From: Deltaproteobacteria bacterium
GTDB lineage: Bacteria; Myxococcota_A; Polyangia; Polyangiales; JADJMO01
Direction: 5' to 3'
Assembly (NCBI GenBank): GCA_025363655.1
Contig: JANYDK010000147.1
Location: 140,453-204,452 of the forward strand
DNA length: 64,000 bases
Shown: piece after piece, positions 36,119 to 46,437 of the stretch
How the letters are laid out: the number at the start of each line of letters is the position of its first letter
How positions within the stretch are numbered: position 1 is the stretch's first letter
Notes under the pieces: model-generated
The model's database searches: none
What the model saw: the letters and a program-made list of their open reading frames with translations, nothing else
What the model was told of the DNA's origin: nothing
Program-made: the position numbers and the translations under genes

Positions 36119-36891
36119 GTGCCTCCACCGATTCGGGCGAGCGCGGCGGCGAGGTGCTCGCGTGCTTCGGCGTCGTCGGGCCTCGTCACGAGCAGCTGCT
36201 TCCACGACGCTGCCGCCTCGGCCCAGTGTCCATATCGCTCTTCCAGCTTGGCCTTGCGCCGATGGCTCTCTCCGAGCTTCTCGTCGGCCTCGCGTTGCGC
36301 AATGGCCCACTCCGCCTTGAGGGCAGCGTCGGTCGGCGCATAGACGAGCGCGTTGCGCAGCGCCTCGGCGGCGGCGATCGAGTCACCTGAAGCGCGGGCC
36401 CGTGCCGCGGCGTCGGTGAGCTCTTTCACCTTCGACTTGCCGGCGACGAAACGCTGTTTGAGCGCGTCCATCGCCGCCTTTCGCTCGGCGGCGATCTTGG
36501 GATCGACCGGCGGCCCGCTCGGCGCAGTGGGCACCGTCGGAACGCCCGGCTTCGGCGGCAGCGGCGAGATCGGCGACGCCCCAAGGGCGCGTCCGAGCTT
36601 GGCGTCGTAGCCCGCCCGCCGATCGAGGGACGTCAGCGTCTCGTAGGCCTCGGTGACCCGCGCGAAGATCTTCTCCATCTTCGGCTTGAAGCTCCCGAGC
36701 CTCTTGCCGAAGAACCGATCGGGATGGAGCTGCCCGACGAGCTGAAAATAGGCCCGTTGGACCTTCTTCTTGTCCGCCGTCGGCTCGACGCCGAGGAGCT
36801 CGTAGAACGAGAGCTGCTCGAGCTTGTCGTGCATCTCGAGGATGAGACTGCGCTGGCGTGGGTCGAGCTCGACGTCTTCGTCGGTAGCCAT
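36115..36891 (-). CDS. DnaJ-domain (J-protein) with TPR-like C-terminus
   Basis: 258 aa. J domain at about 27-95: SFYELLGVEPTADKKKVQRAYFQLVGQLHPDRF with HPD at 56-58, so it should stimulate an Hsp70 partner. A Pro/Ala linker (about 105-130) follows, then a helical region with TPR-like features at about 165-255 (AIAAAEALRNALVYAPTDAAL, WAEAAASWKQLLVTRPDDAEA). There is no G/F or zinc-finger region, so it is not the main DnaJ. First gene of the operon with the HEAT-like and HD-GYP-like genes; it lies 152 nt downstream of ftsZ, beyond a possible terminator. Confidence 0.88.
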   Translation of the reverse strand: MATDEDVELDPRQRSLILEMHDKLEQLSFYELLGVEPTADKKKVQRAYFQLVGQLHPDRFFGKRLGSFKPKMEKIFARVTEAYETLTSLDRRAGYDAKLGRALGASPISPLPPKPGVPTVPTAPSGPPVDPKIAAERKAAMDALKQRFVAGKSKVKELTDAAARARASGDSIAAAEALRNALVYAPTDAALKAEWAIAQREADEKLGESHRRKAKLEERYGHWAEAAASWKQLLVTRPDDAEAREHLAAALARIGGGT

Positions 36892-36972
36892 GGCGGTTGA
36901 AACGCGTTTTCGATCGATTTCGCCCGGAAGTCATCCCTGGCTCGAGGTACGGCCGCTTTCGATCGAACGCAC

Positions 36973-37013
36973 AAAAAGGCGAGAGCCCCCCGCCGAGGCG
37001 CGCAGGAGGCTCC
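36973..37013 (-). terminator. Possible Rho-independent terminator after ftsZ
   Basis: On the minus strand GAGCC and GGCTC (with further G-C pairs past one mismatch) can pair across a GC-rich loop, followed by CTCGCC and a five-T run (plus-strand A-run at 36973-36977). It lies about 30 nt after the ftsZ stop and about 80 nt before the DnaJ-like gene, so it would separate the division cluster from the next operon. The stem is imperfect. Confidence 0.45.
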
Positions 37014-37043
37014 AACCATCGCGGGCTGGCTCGCAGTCGTCAG

Positions 37044-38297
37044 TTACTGATTGCGACGCATGTAGGCCGGGATGTCCCAGTCCTGATCGAGCGGCGAGGC
37101 GAAACGCTCGCGACCTTCGGTGCGGCTCGGCGGGGCCGGCTCGCGCGGCGGCATCGAGCTCGAGGGCTCGCGACGTCGGGCGCCCTGCTGGACGAAGAGC
37201 GGCTCGGAGGAGTCGCGACGCGAGGAGGCCGGCGCGACCGAACGGGCGAGCGGCTGGACCTGCGCCGGGAGCGCGTGCGGAATGGAAGAGCGCTGCGGCT
37301 GCGAAGGCGCCGCGTCTTCCTGCGCCATCACGCGGTCGAAGCCGGTGGCGATGACCGTGACCTTGACCATCTCGCCGAGCGCCGGATCGACCGACGCACC
37401 GAAGATGATGTTGGCGTCTTCGTGCGCCTGCTCCTGGATGAGCGCGGCCGCTTCGTCGATTTCCTTCATCTTCATGTCGGGCCCACCGACGATGTTGAGG
37501 AGGATGCCGGTGGCGCCGTCGACCGAGATGTTGTCGAGGAGCGGGCTGGTGACGGCCATCTCCGCGGCCTGGCGCGCGCGGCCCTGACCCTTGGCACAGC
37601 CAGTGCCCATGAGGGCTCTGCCCATGCTCGACATCACCGTTTTGACGTCGGCGAAATCGACATTGATGATGCCGACTTGCGTGATCAGATCCGAGATGCC
37701 GCGGACGGCCTGATAGAGGACCTCGTCGGCCCGCTTGAAGGCCTCGATGAAGGTCAGGTCCTCGCCCAGATCGAAGAGCTTCTGGTTGGGGATGGTGATG
37801 AGCGTGTCGACGTGCTCACCGAGGAAGTGAAGCCCGCTGTCGGCGCGCTTGCTGCGCTGACGTCCCTCGAAGAGGAAGGGCTTGGTGACGACGCCGACGG
37901 TGAGCGCCCCCTCTTCGCGCGCGATCTGCGCGACGATCGGTGCGGCGCCGGTGCCGGTTCCGCCGCCCATGCCGGCGGTGATGAAGACCATGTCCGCACC
38001 TTGGATGAGCTCCTTGATGCGGTTGACGTCCTCGAGCGCGGCCTTGCGTCCCTGATCGGGATTCGCGCCTGCGCCAAGGCCTTTCGTCACGGTCTGGCCG
38101 ATCTGCAGCTTCGTCGGCGCCGCGTTGGCGTCGAGTGCCTGCCGGTCGGTATTGATCGCGATGAACTCGACGCCGTCGAGTCCGAACTCGATCATCGTGT
38201 TCACTGCGTTGTTGCCGGAGCCACCGACACCGATGACCTTGATCCGCGCCTGGCTGTCCGGCTGGTCGTCTGCAAATTCGATCTGGAAGCCGCCCAT
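37044..38297 (-). CDS. ftsZ: Cell-division GTPase FtsZ
   Basis: 417 aa tubulin homologue forming the Z-ring. The GTP-binding signature GGGTGTG is at 111-117, with [10 protein letters not shown] (24-33) and the T7 loop (NVDFADVK) for GTP hydrolysis. A variable Pro/Ser/Arg-rich linker leads to the C-terminal peptide [10 protein letters not shown], the conserved tail (DIPAFLR type) that binds FtsA and other partners. ATG 38297 is preferred because GGAGGAG lies just upstream; an ATG at 38321 would add eight residues that overlap that site. It is the last gene of the cluster, preceded by an AT-rich leader that may hold its own promoter. Confidence 0.97.
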   Translation of the reverse strand: MGGFQIEFADDQPDSQARIKVIGVGGSGNNAVNTMIEFGLDGVEFIAINTDRQALDANAAPTKLQIGQTVTKGLGAGANPDQGRKAALEDVNRIKELIQGADMVFITAGMGGGTGTGAAPIVAQIAREEGALTVGVVTKPFLFEGRQRSKRADSGLHFLGEHVDTLITIPNQKLFDLGEDLTFIEAFKRADEVLYQAVRGISDLITQVGIINVDFADVKTVMSSMGRALMGTGCAKGQGRARQAAEMAVTSPLLDNISVDGATGILLNIVGGPDMKMKEIDEAAALIQEQAHEDANIIFGASVDPALGEMVKVTVIATGFDRVMAQEDAAPSQPQRSSIPHALPAQVQPLARSVAPASSRRDSSEPLFVQQGARRREPSSSMPPREPAPPSRTEGRERFASPLDQDWDIPAYMRRNQ

Positions 38298-38520
38298 CTG
38301 CTCCTCCGCGTGGCGCGTCACCTGATTGGTTTCCCTCGCGACCTCGGTCGCGAACCCGTTTCGGCGAGCGCTGCTTCGTTCCCCGTACGCCTTGGTCTTT
38401 GGCGGGAGGCCATCCTCTTCGACCGGGGCGCCTCTTCCCCGTTTACTTCGTCGAATCAGAAAGTCTTCCGCCGCCTAATGAACCACAACTCTGACAACTT
38501 ATAAAGAGGTTACGTAAGTA

Positions 38521-38549
38521 AGTATAATCACACGATGTTTTTTACATAA
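38521..38549 (-). promoter_or_regulatory. Candidate ftsZ promoter in AT-rich leader
   Basis: Within the 255-bp ftsA-ftsZ gap, bases 38478-38565 are strikingly AT-rich compared with the rest of the window. On the minus strand a good -10 TATACT (38521-38526) is preceded, 17 nt away, by a weak -35 TTATGT (38544-38549). A further TATAAG-like hexamer lies at 38498-38503, and the palindrome TTACGTAA lies between them. ftsZ often has extra promoters in other bacteria; the exact one here is a guess. Confidence 0.4.
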
Positions 38550-38552
38550 AGA

Positions 38553-39842
38553 CTAAAAGGCTGCTTTCAGCCATCCCCAGAGACCCGATCGCGCGGCCTC
38601 CTGAGCTTCCTCGCGAACCTCGCCGCGGCCGCCCTTCGGGGACGCGGCGTGGGCGGGTTCTTCTTCGCGAATCGTGCCGAGCGCGATCGCCTGGGCGCCG
38701 TAGCGCGCGAGGCCGACGGCGGTGGCGAACTGCGGGCCGTGCGTGAGATCGGTGAGGCCGCGGGTGCCGATCGGGTAGCCCCGACGCACCGGCATGCCGA
38801 GGATCTCTTCGCCGAGCTCGGTCATTCCTTCCATGAGCACGCCGCCGCCGCAGAGGACGACGCCGGCCGAGAGCTGCTCGAGATATCCGCTCTCTTCGAG
38901 CTGACGACGAACCACCGCGAAGATCTCTTCGACGCGCGGCTCGATGATGTCGGCGAGGACGCGGCGAGGAACGCGGCGAGCGGCATAGCCACCGACGCCG
39001 GGAACTTCCATCTCCTCGTCGTCGGGGACCATGCGCCCGAGGGCGCAGCCGCGCGCGTGCTTCAGGCGCTCGGCCTCGGCCATCGGCGTGCGGAGTCCGG
39101 CGGCGATGTCGCTGGTGACGCTCATTCCGCCGACGGGAATGACGCTGGCGCCGACGATGCCGCCGTCGACGTAGAGGATGAGGTCGGTGGTGCCGCCGCC
39201 GATGTCGACGACCGCGACGCCGATCTCACGCTCGTCTTCGGTGAGCACCGCTTCCGCCGAAGCGAGCGGCTCGAGGACGATGTCGGCCACCGTGAGGCCG
39301 CAGCGCTCGGCGCACTTGATGACGTTCTCGACGCAGGAGCGAGCCGCGGTGATCAGCTGCGCCTTCACTTCCAGGCGCACGCCGCTCATGCCGACCGGCT
39401 CGCGGATGCCGTCTTGCGTGTCGACGAGGTACTCGCAGGGGAGCACGTGGAGGATTTGACGGTCGGTGGCGATGGGGATCGCGCGAGCGTTCTCGAGGAC
39501 GCGATCGACGTCGCCGCGGGTGACCTCGTTGCTCGAGATCGCGACCACGCCGTTGCTCCCCTGAGCGCGGATGTGGCTCCCGGCGATGCCGGCGAACACC
39601 GTGCGAATCTCCACGCCGGCCATGTTCTGAGCTTCTTCGATGGCCTGACGAATCGACTCGGTGGTCGATGCGACGTTGGCCACGACGCCCTTGCGGAGCC
39701 CCTTGCAGGGCACGTTGCCGACGCCGAGGATCTCCATTTCGGAGAAGGACTCGCCGGGCACCGTTTTCACTTCGGCCACGACCGCGCACACCTTGGTGGT
39801 GCCGATGTCGAGTCCGACGACGATTTCACCCTGCTTTGCCAT
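38553..39842 (-). CDS. ftsA: Cell-division actin homologue FtsA
   Basis: 429 aa. It tethers FtsZ to the inner membrane. Actin-fold ATP motifs are visible: GLDIGTTKVCAVVAE at the start, VVDIGGGTTDLILY in the middle and VLCGGGVLMEGM towards the end; the 1C subdomain lies near SHIRAQGSNGVVAISSNEVT. The C-terminal SGLWGWLKAAF is the amphipathic membrane-targeting helix. ATG at 39842 (MAKQGEIVVG) has GGGAG 8-9 nt upstream; an ATG at 39848 is closer to it and less likely. It follows ftsQ after a 124-nt gap. Confidence 0.95.
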   Translation of the reverse strand: MAKQGEIVVGLDIGTTKVCAVVAEVKTVPGESFSEMEILGVGNVPCKGLRKGVVANVASTTESIRQAIEEAQNMAGVEIRTVFAGIAGSHIRAQGSNGVVAISSNEVTRGDVDRVLENARAIPIATDRQILHVLPCEYLVDTQDGIREPVGMSGVRLEVKAQLITAARSCVENVIKCAERCGLTVADIVLEPLASAEAVLTEDEREIGVAVVDIGGGTTDLILYVDGGIVGASVIPVGGMSVTSDIAAGLRTPMAEAERLKHARGCALGRMVPDDEEMEVPGVGGYAARRVPRRVLADIIEPRVEEIFAVVRRQLEESGYLEQLSAGVVLCGGGVLMEGMTELGEEILGMPVRRGYPIGTRGLTDLTHGPQFATAVGLARYGAQAIALGTIREEEPAHAASPKGGRGEVREEAQEAARSGLWGWLKAAF

Positions 39843-39966
39843 CACCATCAGCTCCCGACCTCGCCGCTGGTTTGCGGGCAAGTGGTCAAACGCGAACCGC
39901 CGACTTGCCCGCAACCTGTCAGCCTTCGTCCCAAGCGGCCAAGTTTCTGCGCGCAGAAAAAAACCA

Positions 39967-41028
39967 TCACGGGCTCACCCCCTTCGCTCCGGCCTTTCCG
40001 GCAGCCTTGGCGAGGGCCTTGGGTTTGCCATTTTTGCCGTCTTTTCCCGCGTTTTTTGGCGCATCCTTCGGCGCGTCGTCGATCGTCACCTCGGCAGGAG
40101 GAAGGGCCGAGACGAGCCGCACGACGATGCGTTCGGCGTGCGTGTCGTCGTCGAGAAAGATGACCGTCGGACGCGCATTTCGACGCGCGAGCTCACCTTC
40201 GATGCGGAGGCCGAGGCGCACCTTCTGGCGATAGGGCGGCCGTCCGAAGACGACGCGCACGCCGCGCTTGCCGAGGACGACCGAGAGACCGCCGTCGGCG
40301 TCGACGTGCACCTCCTCGATGCGGCCGCCGTAGAGACCGACGCGCTCGATCTCCGAGGAGAGATCGAGCGCGCGCTTCACGAGCTGCGCCGTCGCGTCGC
40401 GATCACCTCCCGCGTCGCCTTCGGTGATGCCGGTGACGATCGGGAGATCGCTCGGATCGCCCGGCTCGAAGCGCTTGAAGAGCTGCCCCTGCGCGGTGGC
40501 GAGGAAGATGCCGCTCGGCAGCGAGACCATCGACGCCGCCTCGCGCTCGACGATCTCGATGGTGAGGCTCGAGGGGAGCCTTCGTGCCAGCGTCGCGCGC
40601 TCGATCCACGGATCGCGTTCGAGCTTGGCGCGCGCGCCGTCGAGATCGAGATCGACCACGTTCTGACCGAGCGAGATCCCGGCGGTCTCGGTGACCCACT
40701 CGGTCGCGTGCCTCTTCGCGCCGACGATGCGGAGATCTTTGAGGCCGAAGCGCGGACTGGTGGTGACGTAACGACGTGCCGCGACCGCGGCGACGACGCC
40801 GGCAGCGAGCACCGCAGCGGCGAGCACGACCCGTCCGACGAGGCGCAGCCTTCGCCAGAGGAGCTCCGGATCCCAGGGCTTTTCCGGCGTTCCATCCTTG
40901 CGCGCGACGCGCGCGACGCGCACGTTGCCCTTGCTGCCCTCGCGTTCTTCACGCGAGACCACGCGCCGATTGCTCGGCAAAGCGGGCACCGACGACGCCG
41001 ACGACGATGGACGCGACGAGGTGCTCAT
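39967..41028 (-). CDS. ftsQ: Cell-division protein FtsQ (POTRA domain)
   Basis: 353 aa bitopic protein of the FtsQLB complex. A charged cytoplasmic tail of about 60 residues, one TM (about 66-84, [20 protein letters not shown]), then a POTRA domain ([19 protein letters not shown] ... [13 protein letters not shown]) and the FtsQ beta domain ([27 protein letters not shown]). A long Lys/Ala/Asp-rich C-terminal tail ends it ([17 protein letters not shown]), which is not typical of shorter FtsQ proteins. The ATG overlaps the murC stop by 4 nt. ddl and murB, which often sit between murC and ftsQ, are absent. Confidence 0.92.
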   Translation of the reverse strand: MSTSSRPSSSASSVPALPSNRRVVSREEREGSKGNVRVARVARKDGTPEKPWDPELLWRRLRLVGRVVLAAAVLAAGVVAAVAARRYVTTSPRFGLKDLRIVGAKRHATEWVTETAGISLGQNVVDLDLDGARAKLERDPWIERATLARRLPSSLTIEIVEREAASMVSLPSGIFLATAQGQLFKRFEPGDPSDLPIVTGITEGDAGGDRDATAQLVKRALDLSSEIERVGLYGGRIEEVHVDADGGLSVVLGKRGVRVVFGRPPYRQKVRLGLRIEGELARRNARPTVIFLDDDTHAERIVVRLVSALPPAEVTIDDAPKDAPKNAGKDGKNGKPKALAKAAGKAGAKGVSP

Positions 41029-42425
41029 GGAGTCCCGCCCGAGAGCCGCGCGTGGAGCTCGCGCACGGTCTTGTTGATGTCACCAGCGCCGAGCGCGATC
41101 ACGAGATCGCCCGGCTGCACGATCTTGGCGAGCTCTTCGGTGACCTGCGCGCGCGAGGCGACGAAGGTGACGTCGTGATGCCCGTGCGCGCGGACGTTGT
41201 CGGCGAGGTTCTCCCCGGTGGCCCCGACGATCGGCGCTTCGCCAGCAGCGTAGACCTCGGTGATGAAGAGCTTGTCGGCGCGGTTGAAGGCGCGCGAGAA
41301 CTCGCTCATCAGCGCGTGGGTGCGCGTGTAACGGTGCGGTTGGAAGGCGACGACGATGCGACGTCCACCGGCGTCGAGATCACCATACGCACGGCGCGCG
41401 GCTTCGAGGGTGGCCTCGACCTCGGCCGGGTGGTGGCCATAGTCGTCGACGAGCGTGATGCCGTTCACTTCACCGACGATGGTGAAGCGGCGCTGGACGC
41501 CTTCGAAGGACGCGAGCGCCTCGCGGACGACGTCGAGCGGCACCTCGAGCTCGTCGGCGACGGCGATCGCCGCCAACGTGTTGAGCACGTTGTGCGCGCC
41601 CGGCATCCGCACTTCGAAATCGCCGAGCCGCTCGTGGCGTCGATAGGCGGAGAAGCGCGTCGAGAGGCCATGATAAGCGACGTGCGCCGCGCGGTAGTCG
41701 GCCTGCGCCGAGAGCCCGTAGGTGACGTGCCTGCGCACGAGCCGCGGCAAAATCGCCTGCACCTGCGGGTGATCGAGGCAGAGGACGCCGAGGCCGTAGA
41801 AGGGCACCTGCTCGACGAAGGTGACGAATGCGTCCTTCAGCGCCTCGAAGCTGCCGTAGTGATCGAGGTGCTCGGGATCGATGTTGGTGACGACGGCGAT
41901 GGTCGGCGTCAAACGGAGGAACGAGCCGTCCGATTCGTCGGCCTCGGCGACGAGGATGTCCCCCTGCCCGAGCCGCGCGTTGGAGCCGAGCGCGTTGACC
42001 TTGCCGCCGACGACGACGGTCGGATCGAGGCCGGCGGCGCGGAGCACGGTGGCGACGAGCGAGGTGGTGGTGGTCTTTCCGTGGGAGCCGGCGACAGCGA
42101 CGCCGTGCTTCAATCGCATCAGCTCGGCGAGCATCTCGGCGCGTTGGATGACGGGCGTCATGCGACGCCGCGCCTCGAGAATTTCCGGGTTGTCCGGGCG
42201 CACGGCGCTGGAGATGACGACGACGTCGGCGTCCTTCACGTTCTCCGCTCGATGCCCGACGTCGACCCGCACGCCGAGCCCCTCGAGGCGCCGCGTGACG
42301 TCCGAAGCCTTCAAGTCGGAGCCAGACACGGCGAAGTCGAGCGAGCAGAGGATCTCGGCGATCCCGCTCATGCCGATACCGCCGATGCCGACGAAGTGAA
42401 CGTGGCGGACGCGACCGCGGAACAT
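41025..42425 (-). CDS. murC: UDP-N-acetylmuramate-L-alanine ligase
   Basis: 466 aa cytoplasmic Mur ligase that adds L-Ala to UDP-MurNAc. The N-terminal Rossmann motif [17 protein letters not shown], the ATP P-loop [10 protein letters not shown], the central DESDGSF and the [14 protein letters not shown] segment are intact. Length is normal. Its ATG shares one base with the murG stop (TGATG) and its stop overlaps ftsQ by 4 nt. Confidence 0.96.
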   Translation of the reverse strand: MFRGRVRHVHFVGIGGIGMSGIAEILCSLDFAVSGSDLKASDVTRRLEGLGVRVDVGHRAENVKDADVVVISSAVRPDNPEILEARRRMTPVIQRAEMLAELMRLKHGVAVAGSHGKTTTTSLVATVLRAAGLDPTVVVGGKVNALGSNARLGQGDILVAEADESDGSFLRLTPTIAVVTNIDPEHLDHYGSFEALKDAFVTFVEQVPFYGLGVLCLDHPQVQAILPRLVRRHVTYGLSAQADYRAAHVAYHGLSTRFSAYRRHERLGDFEVRMPGAHNVLNTLAAIAVADELEVPLDVVREALASFEGVQRRFTIVGEVNGITLVDDYGHHPAEVEATLEAARRAYGDLDAGGRRIVVAFQPHRYTRTHALMSEFSRAFNRADKLFITEVYAAGEAPIVGATGENLADNVRAHGHHDVTFVASRAQVTEELAKIVQPGDLVIALGAGDINKTVRELHARLSGGTP

Positions 42426-43717
42426 CAGTGACTCCCCTTCTTCGTCTGAGCCTTGTTCTGATCCGACTGGCCCGAGGGCATGTGCAGAAAGTCTTCGAGG
42501 AGCTCGCGGGTGATGCGCGTGGCAGCGTCGGGCACGCCGCGCGCACGGGCCGCGGTGGTCATCGCCGCGCGCTTCTTCGGATCCCGACAGAGGGTCCGCA
42601 TCGCCTCATGCAGAGCCGCAACATCCGCTTTTTCCTGGCGAATCGCGATCGCTGCTCCCGCACCGGCGAGCGCTTCGGCGTTGGCAGCCTGATGATCGTC
42701 AGCGGCGAAGGGATAGGGCACGAGGATCGCCGGCCGACCGATGGCGCAGAGCTCGGCGCAGGTCAGCGCACCCGAGCGCGCGACGACGAAGTCCGCACCG
42801 GCGAGCGCGGCCGGCACGTCGGCGATGAACTCGGTGACGGTGACCTCGAGCTTCTTCTCGCCATACTCGAGGCGCTGAGGGCCGCCCGAGTCTTGCTGCG
42901 GACTCGCGTTCTTCTTCGGTTCGTTGCGCTCGCCCTTGCGCCGCGCGCGCTCGAGATCGTCTTCGGTGGCATCGGCCGCGATCGCGCGTGCGCTCTCGGA
43001 GGCAAACGCCTGTTCGTAGCGCTTCTTCACCTCGGCATCGCGACCGCGCCCCGCCTGGTGCGTGACCCTGAGCCGCTCGGTCTGGGCGAGGCGAGAGATG
43101 GCGGCAGGCAGCGTCTGGTTGAGGTGCTCGGCGCCCTGACTGCCACCCATAATCAAAATATGAATCGTCTCGCCCGCAGCGCGCGGCGCGGTCGGCATGA
43201 AGCCTTCACGCAGTGGGACACCGAGCGCGCGCGCCTTGTCACCGAGCGTGCTCCCCGCTTCGGCGAACCCGACGTAGATGCGCTTGGCGACCGGCGCGAG
43301 GAGCTTCTGCGTCAGCCCCGCGGTGCGGTTCGGTTCGAGGAGGACGACCGGGACCCCGAGGGCCGCCGCGGCGAGCGAGACGGGCCCCGCCGCGTAGCCG
43401 CCGATCGAGACCACCAACCTCGGGCGCTTCTTCATCACGATCGCCGTCGCCCGCGCGGTGGCGGCAGCCGCGACGACGCCACCCTTGAGCGCACCGAAGA
43501 TCGACCGGCCCTTGAGCGGCTCGATCGGGAGGGTCTCGAGGACGAACCCTCGCTCGGGAACGACGCGCGCTTCGAGGCCGCGCTCGGTGCCGACGAAGAC
43601 GAGCTCCAACGAAGGCGCCAGCCGCGCGAACGCCTCCGCCAGCGCAAGCAGCGGGAAAACATGGCCTCCCGTGCCTCCCCCGGCGAAGAGGACGCGCGCG
43701 CCGCTTTTCGTGATCAC
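42425..43717 (-). CDS. murG: Lipid II synthase MurG with charged insertion
   Basis: 430 aa glycosyltransferase that transfers GlcNAc to lipid I on the cytoplasmic face. [19 protein letters not shown] (G-loop 1), [35 protein letters not shown] and the UDP-GlcNAc site [30 protein letters not shown] are intact. Typical MurG is 350-365 residues. The extra length is mainly a polar insert at about 239-292 (rich in Glu, Arg, Lys, Asn) between the sequences KKRYEQAF and [10 protein letters not shown], in the C-terminal domain loop before the donor site. Coupled by 4-nt overlap to ftsW upstream and by one base to murC downstream. Confidence 0.95.
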   Translation of the reverse strand: MITKSGARVLFAGGGTGGHVFPLLALAEAFARLAPSLELVFVGTERGLEARVVPERGFVLETLPIEPLKGRSIFGALKGGVVAAAATARATAIVMKKRPRLVVSIGGYAAGPVSLAAAALGVPVVLLEPNRTAGLTQKLLAPVAKRIYVGFAEAGSTLGDKARALGVPLREGFMPTAPRAAGETIHILIMGGSQGAEHLNQTLPAAISRLAQTERLRVTHQAGRGRDAEVKKRYEQAFASESARAIAADATEDDLERARRKGERNEPKKNASPQQDSGGPQRLEYGEKKLEVTVTEFIADVPAALAGADFVVARSGALTCAELCAIGRPAILVPYPFAADDHQAANAEALAGAGAAIAIRQEKADVAALHEAMRTLCRDPKKRAAMTTAARARGVPDAATRITRELLEDFLHMPSGQSDQNKAQTKKGSH

Positions 43718-45000
43718 GAGGTCGCCTCGTTCGAGCTCGAGCTCGAGCTCCCATTCGAGGTCACGTTCCCAGTCGAGCCATCGACCGAACGACGCGGATC
43801 GTTCTCGCGGTCGAGGTGCTCCCGATCGACCTGTCGGCTGACCGAGAGGAGGACGCCGGCGGCGATGGCGTTGACGAGGAGCGACGAGCCACCGAAGGAG
43901 ATGAACGGCAGCGCCAGGCCCTTGGTCGGGAGGAGCGACATCGCCATCGCCAGGTTGACCAGCGCCTGCACCGCGAAGAGCGTCGAGATGCCGAACGCGA
44001 GGTAGGTGCCGTAGTCGTCACGCGCGCGGAAGGCCGTGCGCACGCCGCGGTAGACGAGGCAGACGTACGCCGTGCAGAGGCAGACGACGCCGACGAAGCC
44101 GAGCTCCTCGCCGATGACCGCGCCGACGAAGTCGGTGTGCGCTTCCGGCAGATAGAGAATCTGCAGCCCTTTGCCGAGCCCGAGCCCGAACGTCTCGCCC
44201 GAGCCAAACGACATGCGGGCCTGGAAAGGCTGGTAGGCGAGGTCCTGACGGTGCGCCTCCATGTCGAGCCAGGCGACGACGCGCTGCCAGCGATACTCCT
44301 TGAAGCGCACGACCGCGGCGCCGGCGACCGAGCCGATGATGGTGGCGCCGAGGATGTAACCGACCTTCGCGCCCGCGACGAAGAGGAGCGTGAACGTGAG
44401 GAGGAGAAGGACGACCGCGCTCCCGAAGTCGGGCTGCTTCATGCACAGCACCATGAGGAAGCCGGCCATCAACAAGTGCGGGAGGAAGCCGATGCTGAAC
44501 GTCTTGACGCCGTCGCCCTTCTTCGCGAGCGAATAGGCGAGCCAAAGCACGAGCGCGAGCTTGGCCAGCTCGGCCGGCTGGATGTGCACCGGACCGACGG
44601 CGAGCCAGCGCGTCGCGCCACCGCCCTTCGACCCGAAGCCGAGGACGCACGCGCTCATGAGCGCGACCACGCCGCCGAGGAACCAATAGGTGAGCCCGCG
44701 CAGGCGGTGGTAGTCGATGCGGGAGATCAGCCACGTCAGCGAGAGCCCGACGAGCGCGTAGATCACCTGACGCTTGAGGAAGAACTGTGCGTCCTTGTGC
44801 TGGACGGTCGCTTCGATCGCGCTCGCCGAGTAGACCATCACCACCCCGAAGGCGATGAGCCCGACGACGAGCGCCGCCATGACCGGATCGACGGAGCCTT
44901 GCGTCGCCCACAGCGCCTCCCAGCGCGCCTCCAGGCGAGCAAGAATTCCAGGCTTTTCGTCGATCGCCGGGGTCTCTTTGGTGCTGGTGGTGGCGCTCAC
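43714..45000 (-). CDS. ftsW: Septal peptidoglycan polymerase FtsW (SEDS)
   Basis: 428 aa with about ten TM segments after a cytoplasmic tail. SEDS motifs are seen: VVMVYSASA near the first TM, GGATRWLAVGPVHIQPAELAKLALVLWLA, KQPDFGSAVVLL (the catalytic Asp region) and LPTKGLALPFISFGGSSLL near the C-terminus. It polymerises lipid II with the cognate PBP in the same cluster. A Ser-rich C-terminal tail (about 400-428) is longer than usual. Overlaps murD and murG by 4 nt each. Confidence 0.96.
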   Translation of the reverse strand: MSATTSTKETPAIDEKPGILARLEARWEALWATQGSVDPVMAALVVGLIAFGVVMVYSASAIEATVQHKDAQFFLKRQVIYALVGLSLTWLISRIDYHRLRGLTYWFLGGVVALMSACVLGFGSKGGGATRWLAVGPVHIQPAELAKLALVLWLAYSLAKKGDGVKTFSIGFLPHLLMAGFLMVLCMKQPDFGSAVVLLLLTFTLLFVAGAKVGYILGATIIGSVAGAAVVRFKEYRWQRVVAWLDMEAHRQDLAYQPFQARMSFGSGETFGLGLGKGLQILYLPEAHTDFVGAVIGEELGFVGVVCLCTAYVCLVYRGVRTAFRARDDYGTYLAFGISTLFAVQALVNLAMAMSLLPTKGLALPFISFGGSSLLVNAIAAGVLLSVSRQVDREHLDRENDPRRSVDGSTGNVTSNGSSSSSSNEATS

Positions 45001-46433
45001 GACGAACCTCCGGGCAGGCGCGCGCGCACGGCGGCGACGAAGACGTCACCACGGTGCTTGTAGTCGCGGAACATGTCGAAGCTCGAACAGGCCGGAGAGA
45101 GGAGCACCGCGTCGCCCGCGATCGCCAAGCGCGCCGCGCGCTCGACGGCCTCTTCCATCGAAGAGGCCCGCAGGACGACGAAAGAGCTCGGGAGACCGGC
45201 GCGAGCCGCGCGCATGATCTCCGGCGCCGCTTCGCCGAGGACCACGAGCGCGCGTCCCCTCCGCGCGAGCGACTCGACGAGAGGCGCGTAGGTGCCACCC
45301 TTGTCGCGACCGCCGGCGATGAGCACCGCGCGTGCGCCATCACCGAGCGAGAGCCCATCGAGCGCCGTCACCGCTGCGCCGACGTTGGTCCCCTTGGAGT
45401 CGTCGAAATAGCGGACGCCGTCGATTTCGGCGACCAACGTCGTGCGATGGGGGAGTCCACGAAAGGCACGAATCGCCGGGGGAAAGAGCCGTGGATCGAC
45501 GCCCACCGCGGCCACCGCAGCCCACGCCGCGCAGAGGTTGGTGACGTTGTGACGACCCTCGAGACGAAGGTCGCCGAGGGAGATCTGGACATTCCTGACA
45601 TGGTCGACGATCTGGTCGCCGACGAGGCCGATCGAGGCCGCCGGAGCCGGTCCGTCGACGAGCTCGAGACGTCCTCCTCCGAGCGAGGCGAGGCGGGCCG
45701 AGAGCGGGTCGCCATGAGGAACCACTGCGACGTCGCCGTCGGTCTGCGCGCGGAAGGCGTTGCCCTTGGCCGCCGCGTAGGCTTCGAAGGACGGATAGCG
45801 GTCGAGGTGATCGGCAGTCACGTTGAGGAGCACCGACGCGCGCGGGCGGAAGCCGGCGATGCGCTCGACCTGGAACGACGAAACCTCGACGACCGCGACG
45901 CCTCCCTGCGCGACCCCGGGATCGTTCTCGAGCACCGCCTGTGCGAGCGGAGTACCGAGGTTTCCGCCGGCAAAAACAGGCTTTCCGCTCACGCGCGCGA
46001 GCGCTGCGGCGAGCTCGGTGGTGGTGCTCTTGCCGTTGGTGCCGCCGACCGCGATCAGCTCGGCATCGACGTACCAGGAGGCGAGCTCGAGCTCGGAGAC
46101 GATTCGAGCGCCACGACGTTCGGCGTCGCGGAGGAACGGCTGGTTGGGGACGCCCGGCGAGACGACGACGAGATCGGCGCCCACCAAATCGACGCCCTCG
46201 TGTCCCCCGACCGCGAGCACGATGCCTTCGCTCTCGAGCTGTGCCGCGACTCTTTCGATCGCCTGACGTGGACGAACGTCGGTGACGAGGACGTCGGCTC
46301 CCTTGGCGCGCGAGAGGCGAGCCGCCGCTTCGCCCGAAGCGCCGAGCCCGACGACGACCACGCGTGCGCCAGCGAGGCTCTTTTTCGCCTGCAAAACGGG
46401 CGAAGTGAGCGAGGTCGGCTGGGTGGAGGTCAT
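44997..46433 (-). CDS. murD: UDP-N-acetylmuramoyl-L-alanine-D-glutamate ligase
   Basis: 478 aa Mur ligase adding D-Glu. N-terminal VVVGLGASGEAAARL, ATP loop GGTNGKSTTTELAAAL, central VVEVSSFQVERI and DHLDRYPSFEAYA, and the C-terminal GGRDKGGTYAPL are all visible. It follows mraY after 4 nt and overlaps ftsW by 4 nt. Confidence 0.95.
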   Translation of the reverse strand: MTSTQPTSLTSPVLQAKKSLAGARVVVVGLGASGEAAARLSRAKGADVLVTDVRPRQAIERVAAQLESEGIVLAVGGHEGVDLVGADLVVVSPGVPNQPFLRDAERRGARIVSELELASWYVDAELIAVGGTNGKSTTTELAAALARVSGKPVFAGGNLGTPLAQAVLENDPGVAQGGVAVVEVSSFQVERIAGFRPRASVLLNVTADHLDRYPSFEAYAAAKGNAFRAQTDGDVAVVPHGDPLSARLASLGGGRLELVDGPAPAASIGLVGDQIVDHVRNVQISLGDLRLEGRHNVTNLCAAWAAVAAVGVDPRLFPPAIRAFRGLPHRTTLVAEIDGVRYFDDSKGTNVGAAVTALDGLSLGDGARAVLIAGGRDKGGTYAPLVESLARRGRALVVLGEAAPEIMRAARAGLPSSFVVLRASSMEEAVERAARLAIAGDAVLLSPACSSFDMFRDYKHRGDVFVAAVRARLPGGSS

Positions 46434-46437
46434 CGGC

